From Pseudophaeomoniella oleicola (taxonomy: Eukaryota; Ascomycota; Eurotiomycetes; Phaeomoniellales; Phaeomoniellaceae): DNA of 64,000 bases. The stretch is from the NCBI GenBank assembly GCA_003868215.1, contig QWDQ01000050.1:62001-126000 (forward strand). Reading direction: 5' to 3'. The position numbers were made by a program, and so were the translations under genes. Below the pieces are notes generated by a model. The model ran no database searches. It was not told the origin of the DNA and saw nothing but the letters and a program-made list of their open reading frames with translations. Below are positions 30,444 through 41,935 of this stretch, in pieces (within the stretch, counting starts at the first letter, position 1; each line of letters starts with the position of its first letter).

Positions 30444-32999
30444 ATGTTTCGATCCCCGAACGACATCACGTCGACCTCGGAAGCTTCCTCCAGTTCTTCG
30501 GAGGATGCGGAGCCACCACAATTCAAAGGTAGAAAACGCAGGGCCTTCTCTGGGACTTCAGAAGATATCCTTGGTTCAGGTTTGGAACATCAGGAGACTG
30601 CAACCGAAAGTATTCATGAAGACACACAAGGCCTTCCAGGTCCCGGTGAGGCATGGATTCCTTCAACGGCCACAGAGCATGCTGCTCTGGTAGGAGCTGC
30701 ATCTCTTGAGTTCATGTACAATCAAATCGCTGCCGAACGACTCAATGCCGAGCAGGATGTGAACACCTTCACACGTCATTCCCCAGAAGCTCAGGCACGC
30801 GGGCGACAGATGTACCAACAAGTCAGTCAGCAGTTAGCACGAGCGGGGGTCGTACCAAACCAAGTCGATGGTGACGATTTCAGTATTGTTCGACGCCAGT
30901 ACACAGAGGGCCTTGAACGGCTTGCAACCCAAGCATTAGAGGCAGCTCCAGGCCAGCAGGCAGATGCGACTCTACAAGCAAGTGGCTCCTCGAGGAATCT
31001 CGGGAGACCCATCTTCCAACGAGCTGTGTCCGGTTTGATCATGGGACCTGAGCAGCCTCGTGAGACCTTGTTCCAAGGGCCTTCCTCGCTGCCAACAAGC
31101 ACCATGCAATACCCTGCAACATCTTTTCATCCGTCATTGAGTCCTTTAGCGGTGGGATCTTCACAAGCTTCCATCCCACGTCCTCTTACCAGGTACAAGG
31201 CTGAGTTCTCGGAAATCAAACCACTTGGGCGTGGAGGATATGGCACCGTCTACCATGTTGTGAACTTTGTTGACAACCAACATTATGCCATCAAAAAGAT
31301 CCCACTCAATGCTCGTCGGTTGAGGAAATGGCGTGATGGAGGTATGGAAGAGATCGAGAACATACTGAAAGAAATCAGAACATTAGCACGCCTTGATCAT
31401 CACAACATCGTCCGTTACTACGGAGCCTGGATCGACCAGACTGAAGCAATCCCAGCTCCTCCCAAAACGCCACCAAGGCCTAGAGAGATGCCCTCTGATC
31501 AGAGTTCCAGCCCGCTAGCATTGAGATATGACCCTCCGCAGATCGTCGCCGAAGATGACATTTTGTTTGAGGCCAGTGGAGAAGATGATATCCGAAGTGG
31601 TGTTGTCCAAGAAGTTGATGATACAAACGATGTTATCTTTGGCGACGACTCAGTCTCCAAATCTGAAGATATTGGTACGAGCCCTGCAAAAGCTCGACTC
31701 CGCCGTCCCAGTCAGGCAACTACGAGATCAACGATATCGAGAAAGTCGTACGTACAAGATACAAAGACAGATACTGACGTTGATGAAGATGTTGAATCCA
31801 TTCCACGAGAGGGTAGCAGATCCAGAGGCTTTAACGAACAAACGTCGACTCTTGGTTTTGCTACTTCAGACGACATTTTCACTGACGGTAATGCGGGGCC
31901 AGGTTCTCAACTTGTGAGAAGCAGCCGTTCGGACTCGGGACCTTCTGTCACCCTTCATATTCAAATGTCACTACATCCACTTAGTCTTTCGGCCTACCTG
32001 CAACCAACACCGACCGTGCCATCCGCAACAGAGATTCGACACTGTTATCATGTTCTGCCTTCGATCCGCATCATGTTAGCCATCACCGATGGAGTCGAGT
32101 ATCTTCACTCGCAAGGGATTGTACATCGTGATCTCAAACCGGGTAATATATTCCTCTCCTCCAATCCAGTTCCATCTGTCGGTTGCGTTGAGGTAGGAGA
32201 CTGCCCTGAGTGTCTTCGAAAGCAACCATCGCAGCTGTCCGAGAACTCCACACCAGCAACGTGTGAGAGTCGTTTCATCACTCCACGGATTGGTGATTTT
32301 GGTCTCGTTGCGGATCTCATCTCCAACGCTACGACAAGCAGTGCACCAACAGATCCAACAACAGCTACAACAGCCACCGGCACGGTATCGGTTCCCCCTG
32401 GTGGCAACAGCCACACGAATCCAAATCCCATAATCGGCAGTCCTATTGAATCAGCCCTCTCGGCTCTTGTCCTCTCTCCACGGCCAACTCCCAAACGCCA
32501 GAACGTCAAGAGCCGACCGCAGCAGCCACAGAAAGGCGTTGGAACAGAATTCTATCGACCGCCTCCCCCTTGCTCTCCTCACTCTACTAAGAGCAGTGAG
32601 AACCACACCGCCGATAGCAACAGCGGCTACCAGGCCATTACGCCTAGACTGGACGTCTTCTCCCTCGGAGTGATCCTGTTTGAACTTCTCTATCCATTCA
32701 CGACGAAGATGGAAAGGGGTAAAGTGCTCTCTGAGCTATCGGGTAGCCAACGTCAACAGCCTCCACAGTATGCTCATCCCATCGAAGTGGATAGGCCTGC
32801 TCCTATCCTCCCACCAGAATTCCCCACGGGTTGCACGGGCAAGATCAGAGACGAGATCAGACAATGTGTCGCAGGCATGGTTGATCCTACCGAGCAGACG
32901 CGATGGAACCTGAACAGAGCACGCAGCGTCCTGAGCGGCGTGAGCAAGGACATCGAGGCTCTGATTACACAAGGCGGTGAAGATGCCAAGGCTGTATAG
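30444..32999 (+). CDS. eIF2-alpha kinase-like protein kinase (PEK/HRI-type) with large insert
   Basis: An intronless frame of about 851 residues; the frame opens earlier, but 30444 is its first ATG. The kinase domain begins near residue 255: IKPLGRGGYGTVYHVVN (Gly loop), YAIKKIPL with Lys284, LARLDHHNIVRYYGAWI. A ~175-residue Ser/Asp-rich insert follows, as in PERK/HRI/GCN2 kinases. Then come MSLHPLSLSAYL, VHRDLKPGN (Asp563), IGDFGLVAD (Asp618) and SLGVILFELLYPFTTKMER, a hallmark of eIF2-alpha kinases. The activation segment reads GTEFYRPPP where most kinases have Y-x-APE, and is interrupted by low-complexity inserts. There is no GCN2-type RWD or HisRS domain and no signal peptide, so an HRI-like cytosolic role is the best guess. 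Confidence 0.82.
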   Translation: MFRSPNDITSTSEASSSSSEDAEPPQFKGRKRRAFSGTSEDILGSGLEHQETATESIHEDTQGLPGPGEAWIPSTATEHAALVGAASLEFMYNQIAAERLNAEQDVNTFTRHSPEAQARGRQMYQQVSQQLARAGVVPNQVDGDDFSIVRRQYTEGLERLATQALEAAPGQQADATLQASGSSRNLGRPIFQRAVSGLIMGPEQPRETLFQGPSSLPTSTMQYPATSFHPSLSPLAVGSSQASIPRPLTRYKAEFSEIKPLGRGGYGTVYHVVNFVDNQHYAIKKIPLNARRLRKWRDGGMEEIENILKEIRTLARLDHHNIVRYYGAWIDQTEAIPAPPKTPPRPREMPSDQSSSPLALRYDPPQIVAEDDILFEASGEDDIRSGVVQEVDDTNDVIFGDDSVSKSEDIGTSPAKARLRRPSQATTRSTISRKSYVQDTKTDTDVDEDVESIPREGSRSRGFNEQTSTLGFATSDDIFTDGNAGPGSQLVRSSRSDSGPSVTLHIQMSLHPLSLSAYLQPTPTVPSATEIRHCYHVLPSIRIMLAITDGVEYLHSQGIVHRDLKPGNIFLSSNPVPSVGCVEVGDCPECLRKQPSQLSENSTPATCESRFITPRIGDFGLVADLISNATTSSAPTDPTTATTATGTVSVPPGGNSHTNPNPIIGSPIESALSALVLSPRPTPKRQNVKSRPQQPQKGVGTEFYRPPPPCSPHSTKSSENHTADSNSGYQAITPRLDVFSLGVILFELLYPFTTKMERGKVLSELSGSQRQQPPQYAHPIEVDRPAPILPPEFPTGCTGKIRDEIRQCVAGMVDPTEQTRWNLNRARSVLSGVSKDIEALITQGGEDAKAV

Positions 33000-34928
33000 T
33001 CGACCATCAAAAAAGATGGTAATTTTTGCTATGTGGTCTGATCTTGCTAGCACTACTACACGCTGTCTCACACGACGTCATGACTATATTCCAGCCCACC
33101 GACTGCGCCTGAAATTGTCATCGACATCGAAATGAGCGTCTATCACCCTTCCAACCACGAAAGGTCCCTAACCTGCAGCACAACGGGTGCCACATCAGAC
33201 ACCACACGCAACGAGATAGCCACTTGTGCATGGCATGGCATCATTGGATGTTTCAATTTCAGAATGTTGAGAGATCGACCATCATCAGATTCAGATCAGG
33301 AAAACATCTTGCTTCTTTGCCTCACTTGCTCACTTACTAGCTTTACATACTTGCTCACTTACTTGCTTAACTTGCTCATATCTACCCAAGGACGAAGAGG
33401 TTCTTCAGACCAGACCAAACCAAAGATGGGATGAAGCCTCTCTCTCTTTTCTCCAGATTACTTAGTTAGTCACCTATGTACCTAGATACTAGGTAGATAC
33501 ATCACTCAATCAACAGAAAATGTATCTTTCTCTCCTCTCCTCTACGATGTACAGTATACAAAAAATCAAAAAAAATTCTACATAACCAAACCCCCCTACC
33601 TGTCTTCTCTTCTCTTCATTAATTTAAGTTACACTAAGTCACACTTAATCGTATCCATCCTTTTTTCCTTTCTTTTGGGAAAAATTAAAGAAGAAATGAG
33701 GGTCTTGATCCAGCCCATCTCCCATACTTCCTGTAAACATCCGATGTCTTTCTGTACGCTGTGAGGCGGTGCTTAGGGACCTAGTCGCGTACGAGTCCAT
33801 CAATCACAATACTTAGATCATCTTAGTATTCTCACGGGAGAGTAGGTACCTGCGAAGAGCAAACAAGCAAGCCAGCCAGCCCCTTTTAAAGGAAGAAACA
33901 AAAACTCATATCACCGCACCCCATATCTTATTATGGAGGGCAGTGATCAGAGAACCGTTTCCTCTTCAGGAAGGGTTTTTTTATTTACGTGTTTATTTGT
34001 TGTTTTGGTCGTATCGAGGATTGAAGTCAGGGCCTTATCGTGTTAAGGGCTTAGATAGGAAAGGAGGAAGGAGTGTCGACAGGAGTGAATGGTACCCCCA
34101 GCCCGATGCTGGTTCGTATACCATTACACTACCGCTTCTGTTGGTGTGTTGAAGATGAATTGGGGATTTGAATTTCATATGTAGTGTTAATTGGACTGGA
34201 TTGAGTAAATTGGGTTGGTAAATCTAGCGTGTACTTCTGCCACGGCATGAGGAGAGGGGAGGAGATGACGATACGGTAGGTAGATAGGACTCTGGGGCAG
34301 TGCTTGCTGGAGATGTCTATCTATTACTGGGTCATTGACGCCGGATTCTTCTACTTCCATCTCTATCTTATTCATCACAGTATACATTTCAGGCCTATCA
34401 GATTACCCCGTCTCAATCATGCCCCCCTCTCCGTCCGATAGAACCACTCATTTTTGTATATATTCAATTGACATATGTTCCTACGACAATATGCCGATAC
34501 CACCACAGTCATCCTGGGTGAAGGTGTACCAGCCGTAGATCAGGAATATATATTCGAAGTGAGCGAAGAGGTACCGAGGAAATGTAGGAAGCTTGAGTGA
34601 GTTAATGCATCTTATTCGATACGATGAATAGATCAAATACGTAAACAATCACAAAATACATATACAGAAACAAAAAGCCATTGATTGATTCGGAGAAGGA
34701 GAAGGGGTATCGATAATTATCTCGTGATAACTCGCTTCCTGCTTCTGCTAGCTGCCGTATTCGCTGATTCGCTAAGAAAGACGATGAAAAAAAAGCTGGT
34801 GTAGCTTCATACTCAGAATTCCGTTGTGAAAGTTCGGAATGACGACAAAACACGCAAAAAGATATCAGCCGTATCATTACATTTAATTTCCCATAGCCAT
34901 TGATTCGATTGAGTGGTGGTACTCGATC
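33000..34928. other. Long convergent intergenic region
   Basis: 1.9 kb between converging genes with no supportable gene. It includes a CTTGCTCACTTACT direct repeat at about 33325-33365 and a CCTAGATACTAGGTAGATA tract near 33480-33500. Confidence 0.45.
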
Positions 34929-37900
34929 CTACACTTTCTTCCCCTTACTCCTCCTCGGACTGACCCTCCTTCCACCTTCAACGTCTTGTTCATCTTCGGC
35001 ATTCTGATGGTGATTTCCACCCATCTCATCCCAAAGACCAGTCGATCCAGACCCGTGATCGTGATCGAACCAGTTGAAAAGTTGAGCCGCTTCACCATCA
35101 TGTGTATTCAGATTAGCTGGCGGGGAGCTAGGCATGACGATATCCGTGCTAAGGAGCTCTTGAAGTTCGGCATCATCCATCAACATGAGATCATTTATGC
35201 CCAGAGCATTCTGTCCATTGGAATGATGTGTATTGGTGAACTCCGAGAAATCGACAAGCGGAACGAGACCGTTAGTAGAATTTGGAGACGTGTTGTTTAA
35301 CGGCGGAAGGTCTGGGAAGTCGAAGATGTTGTTGTTGCCTTGGTCTGATCGGCGGGAACCCCGGCTATCGGTGACGGCATTGCGGTGTGAGCGGCTCTTC
35401 GAGGCTGAAGAACGTTGGGACCGTGTAGGCGAGTTATGGTTGCCTGCATCGGATAGGATCTGATGGATCTGAAGGGTAAATGGTGTCATCTGCGTACCGG
35501 TTGCTTGTTCACCAAGAAGAGCAGCAGCGATTGGTTGGTGACTGGCAAGCGTCTTCGGCGTCTTCAAGATCGAAAGGAGTCGCTGTGCTGCAGGTGACAG
35601 CATTACCGGAGTTTTATCATGAGTCTTTGATGGCGTTTTAGAGTTAGGTGTTCTAAAAAAGACACGATCTGATCGACGAGTTGGCGTAGGAGTTTGAGGG
35701 TGCGGTTGATCGTCATCTTGATCGTTGAAAAGCTCGTCAAGACCGTCACCATTAGATTGACCGTCATTCTCCTTGTCGTGAGATGGCGTTTTCGCCTCGG
35801 ACAAAATGTCGACCGCCTTGTTCAGACGGGGACTCCGGCGGATTGCGTTACCAGATACCTCGGCCAATGCTTTCGACCTGGAGTGATCTGGCGAAAAGAG
35901 TATACGCCTTAACGGTTTTGGTGTCAGGTCCTGGCCCTCTACTTCATGGCGCACGGGGCTTGATTGTACCCTACGTACAATTGTGTCCACATTGTGGGCT
36001 CTCTTTAGCTGTGGTTTCGATGATGGCTCAGCGCTGTTCGATCGATACGAAGACGGCATTGGCGGCAATTCTGGCTCGTTATCATCGTCTCCACTCAGCT
36101 GCCTGCTGTATTCACCCTCATTGTCTTCCTCAATATCTTGTTCGCTTGCTGCTACGCCATCCGATCCTTCTGGAGAAGATGCAGGTGCATCACTCTTAGT
36201 TGGATCATCGCCACGTTTCTTCTGGGCGGCCTTCCGTTGACTTCTCGGTCGTGACGGGCGTTTCTTTTTCTCCTTTGGATCTTTTGCGTTCTTATTCCAG
36301 CGAGATTCCGGGCGCATACACTTTTGCTTATGAAGCCACAATCCACAAGCTAATGGCAATTAGTATCACCCAGCAAATTTACAGGCACCAGCAGACTCAC
36401 GATTGCAGAGGTTGACCGAGAGAAACTCTCGATCATCGTCGTTCGGTGACTTCATGATCTTGAAGGCTTTAAACTTCTTGACCTTGCCATCAGCATCCTT
36501 ATCAATGACTTCCTTTGCGAGGAATGAATCTTTCTCCAGGCCGGTCTCAAATTTATCCCAACCATCATGAAATATTCTCGCCCACGCCTTCCGCCAGGCC
36601 GGTGTTTCAATGGCACCACAGTTGTCGCAAAATGGTGGCATTTCACCACCTGAGATAGCTGCGGCGAGTCGATTTGCGGTTTGTTCTTTTCCGAAACGCT
36701 TCGGACGGCTTCTTCTGTTGTTCGCGTTCATCGGTTCTGTCATGTCCGACATCGGTACGTCGCTCAATAGATCGCCAGCCCACGTTTGTGACCGATGCAA
36801 AGACGGGCCTGCTGGATCACTTGCTGGTACCTGTGGTAATATTTGCCCTTGCTGGTTGCGTTCTTGTTCGATCTGACGCGCCCTTGGATATGGTGCTGCT
36901 GCCAGCTTAGGTGAATGCATGGCGTTCCTTGAAGCTGGCCGGGAGCTGGCGGCGCGAGCATGTTGTTTCTTTTGTGCAGCAGCTAGTGGTTGAACCTGGG
37001 TCGTCATAGTTGATAAGGAAAGTACGGGTGGAGATTGACTATTTCCGACGGATGTAGGGTTAGAAGAGTGCGATGAAGCATTCGATATTAATGCCTCGTT
37101 GCTCGGATTCTCGAGATTGAACTCGTGTCCAGGAAATGCGGCGGGAGTGAAATCGTCTTCGAAATTAAGTAGTGGATTATCTGTGAAATAACCATCTATA
37201 TCAAACCCACCACCGCTCATGAAGCCGGAGTCATGATCTTTAGGCATCGGGGGAAGAACCGGACTGGATGGTGCTGAGATGCCGTTCTGCATAATGGGCG
37301 GCGACGATGGGATGTTTGGAGTGCTTGCTATACTTTGAACACGGGTTTCTTCTGGGGATGTCATGTCTGGAAAAGTATGGTTTGTATGCATTGGTGGTGG
37401 GGACGAACCCAGGACAAAAGAACCGGCCCTTAGACTCGAGCCCATGCGCACCTTAGGAGCTGCTCCTCGGGACTGTCGTGCTATCGGCGTCGGGGGTCGG
37501 ACTGGCTCTTCATTGTTGCCTTGCTGTAATTGCAGGATAGGGTTTACTGGAACCGGTCGGTGAAGTCTCACAGAAGCAGCAGTACTGGCTGCCACACGGA
37601 GAGAATCGGGTTGCCTTTCAATGTTCAAATTGGGCTTGTCCGACCAATCTGCTTGTACTATCTTCGCTCTCTTTTTTGCCGGACCTTCTTCAAATCCCTC
37701 GTCTCCTGAAAAGTAGCCACTATTGAACGATTCCCGGCGTCGGTGTGATGCAGTTGCGGTTGTTTGAAGACTTGTATCTCGGACAGAAGTTCGTGAACTT
37801 GGACGCGATATATGGCTACCAGTCCTTCGAAGTGATTGGCTCACATTGTTCCCGGCAACAGGGGTCCCAGCACGGCTGCCTGGTCGAGAGCCTTGTGGCC

Positions 37901-38606
37901 TGGCTTGAAGAGAAAAATCGGCCGTGGTCATTTCTGTGTTGTCCCTAGGTGATCCAGCTCCTACAAGCATTCGCTGCATCGTCTCTAAGCCAGAACGATC
38001 AACAGGTGATCCGGCTAGGTCCATTGGTGGGGTTGGCGCAGTCTTTGACCCGAACGCATGGTTGCTTTGAATGAAATTCGTCCAAGACTGCATATCGAAG
38101 CCCTGCCCTGTCGACCCACTTATCTGTTGATACCTTTGTAAACTGTTCAAATAATCTGACTGCGTTGAACCTGGTACAGGCACCAAGCGCAGCTTCACTT
38201 CCAGAGTTTCCTGGGCATTCTTGGAAAAAAGACCTAGCACGTTCCTAGTGACACGTCCTGTCACCATGTTTGTTCCATCCTCCTGTTCTCCAGATTGCGA
38301 TGACAGCGCCGCCGACAACATGCCTTGACCTACAAGAGGTGAGTCTGGCTCCGAATAGTCATACGCGTATATGGTAAAATCTTCGTCGAGCTTGGCCACC
38401 AATTCAGGACTAGCCGCAACGATTGTTTGCACACATGTCTTCAAGTCGATTATGCCGATTTGATTCGCGTCGTCAACGTAGGCAGTCCTGATAGAGAGCA
38501 TGCTGGGGCATCTTGCCAGGTGGTTGTGCTTATGTTCCTTGTCGAAAGTATAGAGTACCTTCAGCCTCATAGGGTGGACTGAGAGTCCCTCTTCTGGCGA
38601 ATCCAT
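34929..38606 (-). CDS. SPT21: Ams2/Spt21-family GATA-type zinc-finger regulator
   Basis: Two exons, 38606-36401 and 36349-34929, with a 51-nt intron (GTGAGT...CATTAG), give 1208 residues. The N-terminal ~130 residues are the Ams2/Spt21 domain (MRLKVLYTFDKEHKHNHLAR, TIYAYDYSEPDSPLVGQGML). These proteins activate histone genes; S. pombe Ams2 also supports CENP-A loading. The middle is long, Ser/Pro-rich and likely disordered. A GATA-like finger lies near 660-735: FCDNCGAIETPAWRKAW and, across the intron, NLCNPCGLWLHKQKCMRP. About 70 residues separate the two Cys pairs, against 17-20 in ordinary GATA fingers, and the second pair has Pro (CNPC). The remainder is basic, then acidic, with R/K-rich SPRRSKGKK at the end. 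It is divergent from SmD2. Confidence 0.9.
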
Positions 38607-39307
38607 GAGCTTCGGTCGTCAAACGGTGGTATGTAGGAAAGACTGTTTGAGAGATGAGGAGAGTTGCCAGATATCGACGTGAACATCCAATTTCCGCTAT
38701 GTCATAAGCTGTGCATGTTAAGGATGTGAGGTGCGTTGTTTTGAGAATCCTGGCCTGCTGGTGTTGGCAAACTGAGAGCTCTCTTCAAGGGCGTGTGACG
38801 TGGACCCAGTGTATACAGAATGTATATGCGGTGAAACGGAGAGAATAATCGCTGCGCTGGAGATGTTGGAAAAGAATTGAATGCTGATTTGAGAAGCAGA
38901 TTATGTGTGCAGTCGACTGCTATAAAAGAATGGGAGAAAAGAAGGCGGCCGTAGTACAGGATAGAGAGGAATGCTTCTAGACAGACGATGCGAATACCGT
39001 GCACGATGCAGCTCGGATTTCTGATTGACCCGCTGCGTTTATCCTTCGCGTCTCCAATTACGCGACCGCTGGGCTGGTTGTCTGGTAGTCGAGCAAATAC
39101 TGAGTTCTGATTGGCTGATCAATGACATAAGTGTTCCTGCCACCAGCCGATAGGTATGCCAAGAGATTATTGCTATTTATGGGCTAGCGCAATATCTCTT
39201 GGGAATTTGATGTTCTCTCACAGCAAAGGGCAGACAGCGAGAACAGAAAACAGAATCTTCTTCTTTCCAGCACATCAGGGCGACTCCTCTCTCCTTATAT
39301 ACTCGCC
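38607..39307. promoter_or_regulatory. Divergent promoter region, SPT21 / SmD2
   Basis: 701 bp separates two outward-facing genes. No defined sites are claimed. Confidence 0.45.
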
Positions 39308-40101
39308 ATGGCTGACACGGCTAAGATTCAGTATGTTCATCCCATCTGTCCAATAGCGTCACAGCTCACACCACCAACTTTTAACCCTACCAAAACCCTT
39401 CACGAACAGCTTACTGATTGGTGTCTTCTGAACAGAGAACTGCTCAACAAGCCTCGAAACGAGCTCACGTATGTCTCCAAATTACCCCACTTTCTTTCAT
39501 CATCCGTTGCATGTTCCCTACAATGAGGCTTTCCCTGTCAACGGCTGTTGCCTACGATAATCTGCGATGCATCTCACGATAGTTGCCTGCTCTCCACACC
39601 CAACTTTCCTGTACTCCATCCGCACCTCGTCGCCTTCACCCCTGCACATGAACCAGTGTCTCCCATTTGTATTGTTCATTCTTTGTTATGCGTTGTACAC
39701 GTTATTACCATGTGGATGCAACGTGGTGGTCCATGTAATTAACATATAAGCAGTGAATATGAGGTAGCGCAGATCGAAGCGCACGAGATCACAACCGGTC
39801 CCCTCTCGATTCTCCAGACAGCATGTCGGACACACACCCAAGTGCTAATCTCGTGTCGCAACAACCGAAAGTTGCTTGCGCGGGTCAAGGCCTTCGATCG
39901 CCACTGCAACATGGTCCTTGAAAACGTCAAGGAGATGTGGACCGAGAAACCGAAAACCAAAGGCGGCAAGCCGGTCAATAAAGATCGCTTCGTCAGCAAG
40001 ATGTAAGTCTTCCCGTCGTTATGAACTACGAGCGCAGCTTCTGATAACTGCCACCAAGGTTCCTACGCGGTGATTCTGTCATCCTCGTCTTGCTAAGCTG
40101 A
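39308..40101 (+). CDS. SMD2: Small nuclear ribonucleoprotein Sm D2
   Basis: Four exons: 39308-39330, 39436-39468, 39754-40002 and 40059-40101, giving 115 residues (yeast 110). Donors are GTATGT, GTATGT and GTAAGT; the second intron is long for this window (285 nt). SmD2 is a core ring subunit of spliceosomal U snRNPs and pairs with SmD1. The rebuilt protein runs [20 protein letters not shown], then [20 protein letters not shown] (Sm1 motif), then [19 protein letters not shown]. It continues with the D2-specific loop [17 protein letters not shown] and ends [13 protein letters not shown] (Sm2 motif). Every join falls in frame, so the model is strong despite the 23- and 33-nt exons. Confidence 0.94.
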
Positions 40102-40559
40102 GATGCATTCGTCGCCGTTGTGAGATTTATTTGAGTCACCAAACCATCCATGTAAGGAGCAGAAATTAGCATCGCGATTATTCGGGCGGATACTGCATCT
40201 TGAAGGTTCGATCAAGTCATCGTGTCAGTGAATTTCTGGGAAAGTGGGTTCGAGGCGCATGGCGTAGGATGGTATAAAATACAGGATACCCCAAGGGGCT
40301 ACAGGATGCAATACTATATGCGGTTCCATCAGCTTCGCTGTCCATCTCGGCGCCGAAAGGACGAGCGAATATTCATTCGAACGTGATGCGTGCGATGGTC
40401 CTTCACCATGAGTCACCGTGTATGTTTATCGGCGACTTCTGCCAGTTGCTGCTCAGGTGACACATCGCGCCGTGGCCCCATCTGCATCGTGGCCGAACAT
40501 AGCGTTGTCATCAATATGCAGCCTCCTGCCTCAATGTCCATGTTGTCTCCGCTAAACCT
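40102..40559. other. Convergent 3' intergenic region
   Basis: 458 bp between SmD2 and RPA3 3' ends. No feature is recognised. Confidence 0.45.
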
Positions 40560-41010
40560 TCATGATTCTCCTCCCTCGTAGAAGATCTCCTTCCACCGAT
40601 GTGTTGCTTCCACCACGGCTTCATACGATTTCATGTCCACCGATCCACCTTTGTCACCTGTAAGCCATTCTGTCGTTCCAAGTACTCTGATGCCGAGATT
40701 TTGGCTCCCCTCCAACTGAATCACCTTGCCAACAACCTCATAATACTTGTTCATCGACAAATGCGAATCTCTGAGCGTTAAATTAGCTTTGGATCAATAG
40801 GAATGGTCGTGCTGAGGCAATGTAACTTGTAATTGAAACATACCTGTTCAAAACGAGGGTCACGCTACTTTCGCCGCATTCAAGTGAAGCGGTATCGCCA
40901 TGAAGGCTTGTTATTTGGCCTAAAATCCTCACTGTTGAAGTTGTTGGGCGGGCTGCAGGGGCAAAGGCATGGAGATGGGTCGGGAGGATGCGTGGCGTTG
41001 GAAGAGACAT
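40560..41010 (-). CDS. RFA3: Replication protein A subunit 3 (RPA14)
   Basis: Two exons, 41010-40844 and 40770-40560, with a 73-nt intron (GTATGT...CGCTCAG), give 125 residues. RPA3 is the small OB-fold subunit of the ssDNA-binding heterotrimer used in replication and repair. The first exon has MSLPTPRILPTHLHAF then TVRILGQITSLHGDTASLE and VTLVLNR. The second starts DSHLSMNKYYEVVGKVIQLE and ends VDMKSYEAVVEATHRWKEIF. The order of an OB strand set, an Arg/Asp join, VVGKV and a final VDM...YxAVVExTHR helix is the fungal Rpa3 pattern. Neither exon alone covers the OB fold. Confidence 0.88.
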
Positions 41011-41935
41011 ATTCAGAGTTGTCTATATGGCAGGTTTGAACTTGAAGATGCAAAGACAACAATGTAGAGCTTGCTGATGGAAATTGATCACGAAGTTAAC
41101 TCAATGCATGTATACGTCGTATGTGGTGGTATCACTTTCTCAACCGTCCCGCTCTAGACGCGTAAATAGGATCGCGTAGGCGCGGGCTGAAGATTTCGTG
41201 GGGAGCTCCAGAGCAGATGCCCCTCCATCTGTCCCTCATCATGGTCTCATTCCACCCTGCCTGCAGGGCAATTGACGATGCCGAATTTTCAGGAAATTGA
41301 ATAATCATGTCTCATAGATGCTTCTATATCTATCTTTGTCCATATTTCCACACTCCAAGAGTGGGTGGTCGCACAAAAGCAAGAGAGTCCTGATAAGCAA
41401 GCAATGTGGCTTCTTCGTGGCCCAGCAACGAACCCCGTAGATCCCCCATCATGTTGCTCCAACCAGCCGAGCAGCAACTTAGATCAAGATCGATGAAAGA
41501 ACTTTCAGAGATACCATGACCTGATCTACCTTAACAAAGCAGCTGGAAAATCGCATGCCAACAGTTCCTTGGCTACCGAAGAACATCCGTCGCTCGCTGA
41601 TCACTCGGGTCCCCCTCATCCAATTCGGAGATGGGCTGTCGGGTGACGGAGAGCCGATACGATAAGGGCAGTTGAGAATCGGCTTCACCACCGACGCCTT
41701 TGCGCTGAGGGCATGGGAAATCCGTCGCATGTATGAAGCTATGCTCATCCATAAGAAGGTAGGTGTCTTCATGCTCTCTTCTCGTGCTTCCTCGATTTCG
41801 TGTCTACATCGATTCCAGTTTCCGTGTGTGCGCCTTGAGTTATCTGGCTCAAAGCAAAAGCCAGGCACATAGACCGGTAACGAACGGCGATTGCGCTATA
41901 AGTACACGTACCGAGGAGGTCGCATAATACTCAAC
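41011..41935. other. Divergent intergenic region
   Basis: 925 bp upstream of both RPA3 (-) and the RutA-like gene (+). No gene is recognised. Confidence 0.4.

Noticed and set aside
34080-34140. tRNA-like words on the minus strand (A-box-like TAGTGTAATGG and a CCAG/CTGG hairpin)
   Set aside because: No acceptor stem pairing, no T33 in the putative anticodon loop and no good B box.
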